A stretch of DNA of 13,849 bases. It comes from Ruminococcus sp. UBA4383. GTDB lineage: Bacteria > Bacillota > Clostridia > Oscillospirales > Ruminococcaceae. The notes beneath the pieces were generated by a model. It was not told where the DNA came from. It did no database searches and was given only the letters and a program-made list of their open reading frames with translations. The stretch's first letter is position 1. Every line of letters starts with the position of its first letter. The DNA is taken from assembly GCA_002389995.1 (NCBI GenBank), contig DGRR01000040.1:1-13849 (forward strand), read 5' to 3'. Of this stretch, positions 7,227 to 13,849 are shown piece by piece. Position numbers and translations under genes: made by a program.

Positions 7227-7793
7227 ATGAAAAATAATAAAAAAAGTCTCAAAGGCATGACCCTCGTTGAAGTACTCGTTGCACTCGCAGTATTCGCTAT
7301 GCTCTCGGCAATTCTCCTCGGCTACGGGGCATATGTTGACAATACCTCAAAGGCTACAAGAACTCTCAAGGATAAGGTCGTTGAGGAAACCCACTACGCA
7401 TCTTCAAAAAATGTAAAGTATAAAAAAGCTGACGGCTCAGGAGATGAATGCCTCGACAGTCAGAAGGCTGAAATAGTTATCACTATGTCTGACAGAAGCG
7501 GCTCATTCTATGAGTATATAGACCCCGACCACCCCGAAAACGGTCTCAGGGATACTCCCACAAGTTACAATGACCCCTCTGAAACATTTGAAGTAACAAT
7601 ATACGATACAGAGAAAGTTTATGACGAGTCACTCCGTTCCGAAGGATATTCCGATACGGAAATTACTGCAAAGAAATCTCAGGCGAACGGCCGCTCCGAT
7701 ATAAGCTTCATCTATGACAGCAGAGTCGATAACATCGACCCCGACGGCAACAGTCTTGATGATAAAATGAAGATTGTAGCATGGTCAAACTGA
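7227..7793 (+). CDS. Minor prepilin, PilV/GspI-like
   Basis: The product (188 residues) has a standard type IV prepilin start: basic MKNNKKSLKG, cleavage expected after Gly10, then MTLVEVLVALAVFAML. Glu15 stands at mature position 5 and the hydrophobic helix runs to about residue 33. PilD would cleave it and methylate Met11. The phrase TLVEVLVALAVFA is typical of the I-type or PilV minor pilins. The soluble part is Asp-, Ser- and Tyr-rich and not recognisable beyond this. AAGGAGGT lies 7 bases before the ATG. An out-of-frame ATG at 7220 is ignored. It sits 13 bases after the large K-like pilin and 15 before the next prepilin, as in K/I/J tip-complex gene sets. The exact family member is uncertain. 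Confidence 0.8.
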   Translation: MKNNKKSLKGMTLVEVLVALAVFAMLSAILLGYGAYVDNTSKATRTLKDKVVEETHYASSKNVKYKKADGSGDECLDSQKAEIVITMSDRSGSFYEYIDPDHPENGLRDTPTSYNDPSETFEVTIYDTEKVYDESLRSEGYSDTEITAKKSQANGRSDISFIYDSRVDNIDPDGNSLDDKMKIVAWSN

Positions 7794-7808
7794 TGGGGAG
7801 GCAGTGAT

Positions 7809-8903
7809 ATGGAAAACGAGAAGAAAAAAGCCCTCAAGGGTTTTACGCTCATTGAACTTATAATCGTTATGGCTATCGTTTCGATACTCATGCTCGCAGT
7901 TATGAAGGTATCACAGCCCGCTATAAAGATTATGAACAATACTGCCAACTCTGAAAAGACTTACGGATATACCGACAATATACGCTCATATTTGCAGGCT
8001 CAGCTTGAATATGCAGATGCTTTGTGGGTAGTGCCTGAAAGTCAGTTCGGTTCGGCATCATTTATAAGTATGCGCCATCCGCCTGTCAGCGGTGCAGTTA
8101 CTACTGTTGAACTCGATGACCTCGATGATGCCGTTTATGACTTCTTTGACGAGAACTATTTTGGAACTGTAACTTACAGCGGTTCAGGCAGTTCAGAATT
8201 TGACATAAGACCTATGAGAGGCATTGTAAATGTACTGCGCCTTGTAAACCATGATGACGGAACTTTCAAGGCAGGTCAGGTAACTCTCAGGTCGTATACA
8301 TTTGACTCTTACAGCGGTGCATATGATTCTCCCTCAGGTATCAGCGAAGTATCAAGAACTTCAGAAGAACTTGCAATAAATGAAGCTTATTTCAATGCAT
8401 ATGATGCAAAGGATTATTCATTCAGCTATGCTCTCGGTGCTTATGACCTTGAGGGTGACGGCGGCAGCGGGACAGAAACCTATAAAGCCGTTCCCGAACA
8501 GAAAAACGGTGAAAAAGCCGTTATCAAGGACTATAATGACCTCGCTGTTTCAATTATACTCAATACAGGTGCTGTCGATGACAGCGCAGGTTACAGACGT
8601 TTCAGAAATCCTTCACAGATTTCCGTTGCAAATATCCCCCTCATAAACATCAACTACCATAACGGTAAGGTTATCGGCAGAAATTATGTAAATACCTCCG
8701 CTATGGACGCTATGAGTACTCCTATACCTCAGATAATTACATGGGGTAATGAACACGCAACCCCTATCCCCTCTGAGGCTGACAGAACTTCTGTAAAAGG
8801 ATTCTATGCTTTCCCGTGGAACTCCAATCCTTCGGGAGATTATGACGTAAATTTCAGTGATGATATTTATTTCATCTATTCATACGCAACAGACCTCGAA
8901 TAA
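7809..8903 (+). CDS. Minor prepilin, PilW/GspJ-like (PilU position in C. difficile)
   Basis: A 364-residue prepilin with the classical motif KGFTLIELIIVMAIVSIL. Cleavage is expected after Gly11, Phe12 is the methylated residue and Glu16 is mature position 5. The helix extends to about residue 35. The soluble domain is long for a minor pilin and rich in Ser, Tyr and Asp, with a Gly/Ser-rich stretch near 215-222 (GDGGSGTE) that is probably a loop. Size and order after a K-like and an I-like pilin suggest the J/PilW role in the tip-initiation complex. This is inference from context. GGGGAGG lies 7 bases before the ATG. It is the last gene of the operon and faces the convergent pilD gene across a 46-base gap that holds a hairpin terminator. 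Confidence 0.78.
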   Translation: MENEKKKALKGFTLIELIIVMAIVSILMLAVMKVSQPAIKIMNNTANSEKTYGYTDNIRSYLQAQLEYADALWVVPESQFGSASFISMRHPPVSGAVTTVELDDLDDAVYDFFDENYFGTVTYSGSGSSEFDIRPMRGIVNVLRLVNHDDGTFKAGQVTLRSYTFDSYSGAYDSPSGISEVSRTSEELAINEAYFNAYDAKDYSFSYALGAYDLEGDGGSGTETYKAVPEQKNGEKAVIKDYNDLAVSIILNTGAVDDSAGYRRFRNPSQISVANIPLININYHNGKVIGRNYVNTSAMDAMSTPIPQIITWGNEHATPIPSEADRTSVKGFYAFPWNSNPSGDYDVNFSDDIYFIYSYATDLE

Positions 8904-8913
8904 AATAAAAAAA

Positions 8914-8942
8914 ACAGGCAGCAGTCAAGTGCTGCTGCCTGT
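8914..8942. terminator. Shared terminator between the minor-pilin operon and pilD
   Basis: ACAGGCAGCAG (8914-8924) and CTGCTGCCTGT (8932-8942) form a perfect 11-bp stem with a 7-base loop. On the minus strand it is followed by a run of eight T, so it is strong for pilD. On the plus strand the tail AATTTATTTA is weaker, but the hairpin can still act in that direction. Confidence 0.9.
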
Positions 8943-8949
8943 AATTTAT

Positions 8950-9813
8950 TTACTGTTTATCCGCAAAGAATCCGAGATACCATTGTGCTATCTCATTTCC
9001 CCACAATGCGCCTATGGCAATTCCTATCGAAAGAAACGGTCCGAATGCAAATTTTGATTCGCCTGTGACTTTCTTGTAAAGTATGCCTGCGGCTGCGGCA
9101 ATTATTATGCCAAGTAATGTTGAAACGATAACAGCCTGCGTTCCGAGAACCGCACCTGCGGCAATCATCAGTATCGTGTCGCCAAGTTCTATCGCACGGA
9201 AATCTTCACCGTATTTCTTCTTTATAAATCCACGGCTCACTTCACCGATTACAAAGAACGGAATACTTATTGCAAGCGCACCTATTATCCTGTGCTTTAT
9301 CGGGATTTCGTCCGTGAATATCGCAAGCGGAACAGCAAGCAGAAATATGAGTCCGACAATTATCATGTCGATTTCCATTGTGTCCCAGTCCATGAATCCC
9401 ACTATTATAAGCAGGGACATGAGAACACAGGTTATTATGGATTCAGCATTTATATCCAGAACAATAAATGTAAGTACATAGAGAAAGCCGTTGAGACTTT
9501 CAACTATGGGATAGCGGGCGGATATCTTCGCTCCGCAGCTGTGACATTTTCCTTTGAGCATTATCCAGCTGAATACAGGGATAAGGTCTATGGGTCTTAT
9601 CTTTGCTCCGCAGGTCATGCAGTGTGAGGCTTCTTCCTTTTCTTCTTTGGTTCTCGAAAATCCGAGTATGGATTCGTGTTTCGGCAGCCTGAGTATGACT
9701 ACATTGAGAAAGCTCCCTATGCATATGCCGTAAAGGAATATGACAGCAAGAAACATTATTTTGAAAGGCAAGTCGGTAAATTCACTGTGAAGCATACCTT
9801 CAAATTCAGACAT
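8950..9813 (-). CDS. pilD: Prepilin peptidase / N-methyltransferase PilD (A24 family)
   Basis: PilD is the membrane aspartyl protease that removes the prepilin leader and methylates the new N-terminus. The 287-residue product has several membrane helices. Its N-terminal domain (GICIGSFLNVVILRLP, 29-44) carries two zinc-type CxxC pairs, C65/C68 and C90/C93, typical of bifunctional enzymes. Catalytic Asp142 lies in GFMDWDTMEI. The second catalytic Asp, D212, sits in IELGDT, so the usual GxGD motif is ELGD here: the first Gly is Glu209. The start is fixed by AAGGAGG (minus strand, 9829-9823) nine bases before the ATG. It is transcribed against the rest of the cluster, from a promoter in the pilB upstream region, and ends at the shared terminator. 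It should process the three prepilins upstream. Confidence 0.94.
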   Translation of the reverse strand: MSEFEGMLHSEFTDLPFKIMFLAVIFLYGICIGSFLNVVILRLPKHESILGFSRTKEEKEEASHCMTCGAKIRPIDLIPVFSWIMLKGKCHSCGAKISARYPIVESLNGFLYVLTFIVLDINAESIITCVLMSLLIIVGFMDWDTMEIDMIIVGLIFLLAVPLAIFTDEIPIKHRIIGALAISIPFFVIGEVSRGFIKKKYGEDFRAIELGDTILMIAAGAVLGTQAVIVSTLLGIIIAAAAGILYKKVTGESKFAFGPFLSIGIAIGALWGNEIAQWYLGFFADKQ

Positions 9814-9849
9814 TGTATTTATCCTCCTTTCATAAAGATTATATTAAAC

Positions 9850-9877
9850 GACAGGATTTTTCCCTGTCACAAGACAG
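9850..9877 (-). repeat. Alternating CTGTC/GACAG repeats in the pilD leader
   Basis: Three arms follow one another: GACAGG (9850-9855), CCTGTC (9863-9868) and GACAG (9873-9877). The middle arm can pair with either neighbour, giving two mutually exclusive short hairpins in the pilD 5' leader. As DNA it is a pair of overlapping inverted repeats that could bind a regulator. It lies between the pilD promoter and its ribosome site. Confidence 0.55.
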
Positions 9878-9903
9878 AACATTATGCCGTTTATTACAAT
9901 AAT

Positions 9904-9931
9904 ATTATAGCATAATTTAAAGAAATTTCAA
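9904..9931 (-). promoter_or_regulatory. Promoter of pilD
   Basis: On the minus strand TTGAAA (9931-9926) and TATAAT (9909-9904) are 16 bases apart. The -10 box is preceded by TGC, an extended -10. Transcription would begin at about 9897, leaving a leader of about 84 bases that includes the alternating repeats. Confidence 0.78.
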
Positions 9932-9941
9932 GTATAAATTA

Positions 9942-9973
9942 AGAGCCGTTCAAAAAAATACTAATAAGGCTCT
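9942..9973 (+). other. Leader hairpin before pilB
   Basis: AGAGCC (9942-9947) pairs with GGCTCT (9968-9973), and TT/AA can add two pairs after a bulged G. The loop is A-rich. It ends eight bases before the pilB ribosome site CGGAGGT (9981-9987). No T-run follows, so it is not a terminator. I see no convincing plus-strand promoter for pilB; TATAAA at 9933-9938 lacks a good -35. Confidence 0.4.
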
Positions 9974-9992
9974 GGAATATCGGAGGTATGTT

Positions 9993-11669
9993 ATGAGAAA
10001 CGAGAGAATTGGCGATTACCTTGTCAATCAGGGACAAATCACACCGGAACAGCTTCAGAAAGTTCTTGAGGCTCAGAGAGAATCCAACGGGTCAAAAAAA
10101 TTCGGTGACATTGTTGTTGAACTTGGATTTATGTCCGAAGTCGCTTTCACAAAGTCACTCGCAGGAAAACTTAAAGTAAAATATGTTGACCTCGATTCTA
10201 TTGAAATCAATACTGAGGCTGTACAGAAAGTGCCTGAGGCTCTTGCAAGAAAACATACGGTAATCGCTATTGCCATTACAGGCAAAAGACTTACTGTCGC
10301 TACAAATGACCCTGTAAACTTCATAGTTCTTGAAGATATCAAGGTTTCAACAGGTATGGATACAGTTCCTGTACTCGCTACCACAAGTGCAATCAATAAG
10401 GCTATCGGTAAGAATTATTCAATGCAGAATGTTGACAGCGTTGTTGACAGTATCGCTGCCATGAATAATGACCTCGGAAGCGCTGAGGACGAAGAATCCA
10501 AGGACAGAGTTGAAAGCGCACCTATCGTTAAGCTCGCTACTACTATCATAGAAAACTCTTACAGAGCAGACGCTACCGATATTCATATCGAGCCGTTCAA
10601 AACCTATACGAGAATCCGTATCCGTGTAAACGGTGACCTCGTTGAACTTATGAATATATCAAGTGCGGTTCACAGCGCACTCGCTACCCGTCTCAAACTT
10701 ATCAGCGGTATGAATATCGCCGAAAAGAGAATCCCGCAGGACGGACGTTTCACTCAGGTCGTTGACGGCACTACACTCGATGTCCGTGTGTCCTCACTTC
10801 CTATGGTAAACGGCGAGAAAATAGTTATCCGTATTCTTTCAACAGGTCAAATCGCCCTGCGTAAAATTACCGACCTCGGTATGTCGGAATATAACTACCA
10901 GCTCTTTGAATCAATGCTCAGAGTTCCCCACGGGGTTATCCTCGTTACAGGTCCTACCGGTTCAGGTAAAACAACTACCCTTTATGCCGCACTCGGTGAA
11001 CTCGCTAAACCTAATGTAAACGTTATCACAGTTGAAGACCCTGTCGAAAAAGCTATCGATGGTATAAATCAGTGTCAGGTTAATGCCAAGGCAGGTATGA
11101 CTTTCGCCGCTGCCCTCCGTTCTATTCTCCGTCAGGACCCTGATATCGTAATGGTCGGAGAAATGCGTGACTCGGAAACCGCAGATATCGGTATCCGTGC
11201 CGCTATCACAGGACACTTGGTTCTTTCAACACTCCATACAAATGATGCCGCATCTACCGTTGTACGTCTTATAGATATGGGTGTTGCTCCCTATATGGTT
11301 GCTACTTCTCTTATCGGTGTTATAGCACAGCGACTTGTAAAAGTTCTCTGCCCCGAATGTAAAGTCCCCAGAATGACTACTGAAGAAGAAAATGACCTCC
11401 TCGGCGTTGAATCTTCTATACAGATTTTCGATGCAGGCGGCTGCCCTATGTGCAATAACACAGGCTACCGTGGAAGAACTGCCATTCATGAAATTATCCA
11501 CTGTACCGCAAAGGTTTCATCTATCATCGCAGCAGGCGGCGGCAAGGAAGAGATCGAAGAAGCCGCAAGAGCCAACGGTACAAAGCTCCTTCGTGACAAC
11601 GCTGCACAGCTTTGCATACAGGGCAAGACTTCAATTGATGAAGTTGTAAGAACAACTTTCACAGTTTAA
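9993..11669 (+). CDS. pilB: Type IV pilus extension ATPase PilB (GspE family) with MshEN-type N-terminus
   Basis: PilB is the hexameric cytoplasmic ATPase that powers pilus assembly. The 558-residue product has family length. Residues 1-60 (ERIGDYLVNQGQI, then FGDIVVELGFMSEVAFTKSLA) form two LxxQ/LG-type repeats of an MshEN domain, which binds cyclic di-GMP in some homologues. The ATPase core has Walker A GPTGSGKTTT (320-329, Lys326), the Asp box VEDPVE (347-352), Walker B DPDIVMVGEMRD (382-393, Glu390), and His408 and His415 in HLVLSTLH. The PilB/GspE zinc site is complete: C453, C456, C484 and C487. CGGAGGT lies six bases before the ATG; an overlapping ATG at 9988 meets a stop at once. It diverges from pilD and is followed by pilT after 33 bases. 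Confidence 0.97.
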   Translation: MRNERIGDYLVNQGQITPEQLQKVLEAQRESNGSKKFGDIVVELGFMSEVAFTKSLAGKLKVKYVDLDSIEINTEAVQKVPEALARKHTVIAIAITGKRLTVATNDPVNFIVLEDIKVSTGMDTVPVLATTSAINKAIGKNYSMQNVDSVVDSIAAMNNDLGSAEDEESKDRVESAPIVKLATTIIENSYRADATDIHIEPFKTYTRIRIRVNGDLVELMNISSAVHSALATRLKLISGMNIAEKRIPQDGRFTQVVDGTTLDVRVSSLPMVNGEKIVIRILSTGQIALRKITDLGMSEYNYQLFESMLRVPHGVILVTGPTGSGKTTTLYAALGELAKPNVNVITVEDPVEKAIDGINQCQVNAKAGMTFAAALRSILRQDPDIVMVGEMRDSETADIGIRAAITGHLVLSTLHTNDAASTVVRLIDMGVAPYMVATSLIGVIAQRLVKVLCPECKVPRMTTEEENDLLGVESSIQIFDAGGCPMCNNTGYRGRTAIHEIIHCTAKVSSIIAAGGGKEEIEEAARANGTKLLRDNAAQLCIQGKTSIDEVVRTTFTV

Positions 11670-11702
11670 TGCTGATAATCTATATATTGGGAGGAATATA
11701 AT

Positions 11703-12773
11703 ATGGCTATTGAAATTAACAGAATACTCGACGAAGTAAGACTTCTCGGCTGCTCTGACCTTCATTTTACTTATGGTATCGCACCCGTTGTACGCCTTAA
11801 CGGTTCGCTCAGAACTATGCGTTCACAGTACCCCGAAATGGACGAGGAGGAAATCCTCAGCATAGTAAACCAGATGACCAATGATGCACAGCAGACCCAT
11901 GTAAACCAGCACCTTGACACCGACTTTTCTTTCCAGACAAGAAGCGGTTACCGTCACCGTGTAAACGTTTACTTCCAGAAAGGCAAGCCCGCTATCGCTA
12001 TACGTCTTCTCAGAAATGATATTCCTACCCTCCGTGACCTCAATCTCCCTGAGATACTCGAAGATTTCGCAATGCGCCCCCGTGGACTCGTTCTCGTTAC
12101 AGGTCCGACAGGTTCAGGTAAATCCACTACACTCGCAGGTATGATTGACTATGTAAACCTCAACAAGAGCGCACATATCATCACTGTTGAAGACCCTATC
12201 GAATATGTTCATGAACATAAAAGATGTATGGTAAACCAGAGAGAAATCGGTGATGATGTAGGAAGTTTCGCTCTCGCACTCAGAGCCGCCCTCCGTGAAG
12301 ACCCCGATGTTATCCTCGTAGGAGAAATGCGTGACTTTGAAACTATTCAGGCTGCCGTAACCGCTGCCGAAACAGGACACCTTGTTATGTCCACCCTCCA
12401 TACAACCAGTGCCGCTGATACTATCAACCGTATCATCGACGTTTACCCCGAACACCAGCAGCAGCAGATTCGTACACAGCTCGCAAATAACCTCGTAGGC
12501 GTTATCTCCCAGACCCTTATCCCCAAAAGAGACAACACAGGACGAGTTGCCGTTATGGAAATCCTTAACGTTACAGACGCTATCGCCGCACAGATTCGTG
12601 ACAACAAGATTCACCTTATCCAGTCAGCTATCCAGACAGGTAAGCAGGACGGCATGATGAGCCTCGATATGGAACTTGCAAGATATACAAAATCAGGTGT
12701 CATCAACGAAAAAGATGCTCTTGAAAAATGTCAGGACAAACAGGAATATTATCGCTATCTCAACCAGCTTTAA
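11703..12773 (+). CDS. pilT: Type IV pilus retraction ATPase PilT
   Basis: PilT is the cytoplasmic hexameric ATPase that depolymerises pili and so drives twitching motility. The 356-residue length fits the family. It has the PAS-like N-terminal start (CSDLHFTYGIAPVVRLNG, 17-34), Walker A GPTGSGKST (134-142, Lys140), Asp box TVEDPIEYVH (161-170), Walker B DPDVILVGEMRD (200-211) and His226/His233. Unlike PilB it has no zinc Cys pairs. The C-terminal retraction motif, AIRNLIRE in well-studied PilT proteins, reads AIAAQIRD here (293-300), followed by the conserved IQTGKQDGMMSLD. GGGAGG lies 8 bases before the ATG. It is co-directional with pilB and the last gene before a strong terminator. Confidence 0.97.
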   Translation: MAIEINRILDEVRLLGCSDLHFTYGIAPVVRLNGSLRTMRSQYPEMDEEEILSIVNQMTNDAQQTHVNQHLDTDFSFQTRSGYRHRVNVYFQKGKPAIAIRLLRNDIPTLRDLNLPEILEDFAMRPRGLVLVTGPTGSGKSTTLAGMIDYVNLNKSAHIITVEDPIEYVHEHKRCMVNQREIGDDVGSFALALRAALREDPDVILVGEMRDFETIQAAVTAAETGHLVMSTLHTTSAADTINRIIDVYPEHQQQQIRTQLANNLVGVISQTLIPKRDNTGRVAVMEILNVTDAIAAQIRDNKIHLIQSAIQTGKQDGMMSLDMELARYTKSGVINEKDALEKCQDKQEYYRYLNQL

Positions 12774-12781
12774 TAAATACG

Positions 12782-12813
12782 AACCGCTCCGTAAAGGGGC
12801 GGTTTTTATTTTT
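12782..12813 (+). terminator. Intrinsic terminator of pilB-pilT
   Basis: AACCGCTCC (12782-12790) pairs with GGGGCGGTT (12796-12804) over nine positions, one of them G-U. The loop is GTAAA. A T-rich tail (TTTTTATTTTTATT, from 12803) follows. It begins eight bases after the pilT stop. Confidence 0.95.
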
Positions 12814-12842
12814 ATTAAAAAAACAAAATAAATAAAAAACCG

Positions 12843-12871
12843 TTGACATTTTATTGCAGATATAGTATAAT
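12843..12871 (+). promoter_or_regulatory. Consensus sigma-A promoter of the symporter gene
   Basis: TTGACA (12843-12848) and TATAAT (12866-12871) are separated by exactly 17 bases, a full consensus match. Transcription would start at about 12878, giving a leader of about 55 bases. Confidence 0.92.
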
Positions 12872-12880
12872 TATTTTATT

Positions 12881-12898
12881 GCTTTAATCATTTAAAGC
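12881..12898 (+). promoter_or_regulatory. Inverted repeat at the symporter transcription start (possible operator)
   Basis: GCTTTAA (12881-12887), TCAT, then TTAAAGC (12892-12898) form a perfect 7-bp inverted repeat. It starts only ten bases after the -10 box of a consensus promoter. A repressor bound there would block initiation. No regulator is identified. Confidence 0.45.
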
Positions 12899-12932
12899 TT
12901 TACAGGTTTACATAAAAAAAGGAGTGACGTTT

Positions 12933-13849
12933 ATGGGTTCAAAAGCGGCAACTTTTGTCATTCTGTTTATCTATGTTGCAGTAATGATAACTATTGGCTT
13001 TTATACCTCAAAAAAAACCAAATCAACAGCGGATTTCATGCTCGGAGGCCGTAATGTAGGCTCATGGCTTACGGCTTTTTCATATGGTACTACTTACTTT
13101 TCAGCAGTTGTATTCATAGGATATGCAGGGCAGTTCGGGTGGAGCTACGGTATTTCCGCTTCATGGGTCGGCATAGGAAATGCAATTCTCGGAAGTCTTA
13201 TCCCTTTTTTCGTTCTCGGAAGAAGAACAAGACTTATGACCAATCACCTCGGTGCAAAAACTATGCCTGAATACTTTGAACACCGTTTCGATTCAAAAAA
13301 ATTGAAAACCGTTTCGGCTGTTATTGTATTTGTTTTCCTTATCCCTTATACGGCATCGGTTTATAACGGTCTTTCAAGACTTTTCGGAATGGTCTTTGAC
13401 CTCGGAGAAAACGGCGCAACTATTATAATTATATTAATGGCTCTGCTCTCGGCTGTATATGTCACACTCGGAGGATATAAGGCTACTGCCCTCAATGACT
13501 TCGTTCAGGGTATTATTATGCTTATCGGAATTGCTACCGTTGTAGCACTCACAGTCCAGAAGAAAAACGGTTTCTCGGAGGCTGTCCAGCAGCTCAAAAA
13601 TATCGATGAAAGCGGAAAACTCGGTACGCTTTTCGGTCCTGACCCGCTTAACCTTTTCGGAGTTGTAATTCTTACTTCGCTCGGAACATGGGGACTTCCT
13701 CAGATGGTTCAGAAATTCTATGCAATAAAAGACGAACAGGCTATCAAAAAAGGTGCAGTAATTTCAACGCTCTTTGCCTTTGTAGTCGCAGGCGGTTCAT
13801 ATTTCATGGGCGGATTTGTAAGGCTTTACTGTACTCTTGACCCGAATGT
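12933..13849 (+). CDS. Sodium:solute symporter (SSS family, PutP-like), N-terminal part, cut by the window edge
   Basis: The visible 305 codons start MGSKAATFVILFIYVAV and contain many membrane helices, beginning at about 6-24. The start is followed by DFMLGGRNVGSWLTAFSYG (34-52), the SSS second-helix region. The signature LGGYKATALNDFVQGIIM lies at about 179-196, matching the family pattern near the sodium site. Such proteins import a solute with Na+. The nearest described relatives are proline or pantothenate type, but the substrate cannot be told from this part. AAAGGAG (12918-12924) precedes the ATG at 12933. The gene has its own consensus promoter and an inverted repeat at the start site, and is separated from pilT by a terminator, so it is not part of the pilus system. 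The stop codon lies beyond the window. Confidence 0.93.
   Translation, partial: MGSKAATFVILFIYVAVMITIGFYTSKKTKSTADFMLGGRNVGSWLTAFSYGTTYFSAVVFIGYAGQFGWSYGISASWVGIGNAILGSLIPFFVLGRRTRLMTNHLGAKTMPEYFEHRFDSKKLKTVSAVIVFVFLIPYTASVYNGLSRLFGMVFDLGENGATIIIILMALLSAVYVTLGGYKATALNDFVQGIIMLIGIATVVALTVQKKNGFSEAVQQLKNIDESGKLGTLFGPDPLNLFGVVILTSLGTWGLPQMVQKFYAIKDEQAIKKGAVISTLFAFVVAGGSYFMGGFVRLYCTLDPN

Noticed and set aside
9083..9481. A 132-codon plus-strand frame opposite pilD
   Set aside because: It lacks a ribosome site and is the antisense shadow of a conserved, motif-bearing pilD.
12114..12614. A 166-codon minus-strand frame opposite pilT
   Set aside because: It covers the Walker A, Walker B and His motifs of pilT in antisense and has no ribosome site or promoter; it results from codon bias of the real gene.

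Overview
The window looks like a chromosome segment from a low-to-mid G+C Gram-positive anaerobe of the class Clostridia, most likely a Ruminococcus-type Oscillospiraceae. This placement is inferred from strong AGGAGG-type ribosome sites, sigma-A promoters with A/T-rich spacers, a CIRCE operator, heavy CTC use for leucine, and a secretin-less type IV pilus (T4P) cluster with a fused pilMN gene in an order close to that of Clostridioides difficile. No species can be named from sequence reading alone.

Layout. Positions 1-281 (minus) hold the N-terminus of the Hsp90 chaperone HtpG, with a promoter and a perfect CIRCE operator upstream. Positions 366-829 are a long A/T-rich intergenic region with two good plus-strand promoters; the first is followed at once by a 12-bp stem-loop. 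Positions 830-8903 are a tightly packed plus-strand T4P operon: pilC (platform), pilMN (fused cytoplasmic and membrane alignment subunit), pilO, a very large PilX/GspK/PilK-like minor pilin, and two smaller minor prepilins (I/V-type and J/W-type). A terminator at 8914-8942 separates this operon from the convergent prepilin peptidase gene pilD (8950-9813, minus). Downstream of the pilD promoter lie pilB (extension ATPase, 9993-11669) and pilT (retraction ATPase, 11703-12773) on the plus strand, closed by a strong terminator. The window ends inside a sodium:solute symporter gene driven by a consensus sigma-A promoter.

How the genes work together. PilD cleaves and methylates the prepilins. PilB drives assembly at the PilC platform, held in place by PilMN and PilO. 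The three minor pilins resemble the K/I/J tip-initiation complex of type II secretion systems and T4P. PilT disassembles the fibre. No secretin, PilP or PilQ gene is present, as expected for a monoderm. No compact major pilin (pilA) gene is present either, so it must lie elsewhere.

The most unusual items are the 886-residue minor pilin, which has a codon-use switch in its middle and DxxGN repeats; the structured leader or small RNA candidate upstream of pilC; alternating CTGTC/GACAG repeats in the pilD leader; and CIRCE control of htpG. I found no mobile element, tRNA, rRNA or CRISPR array.
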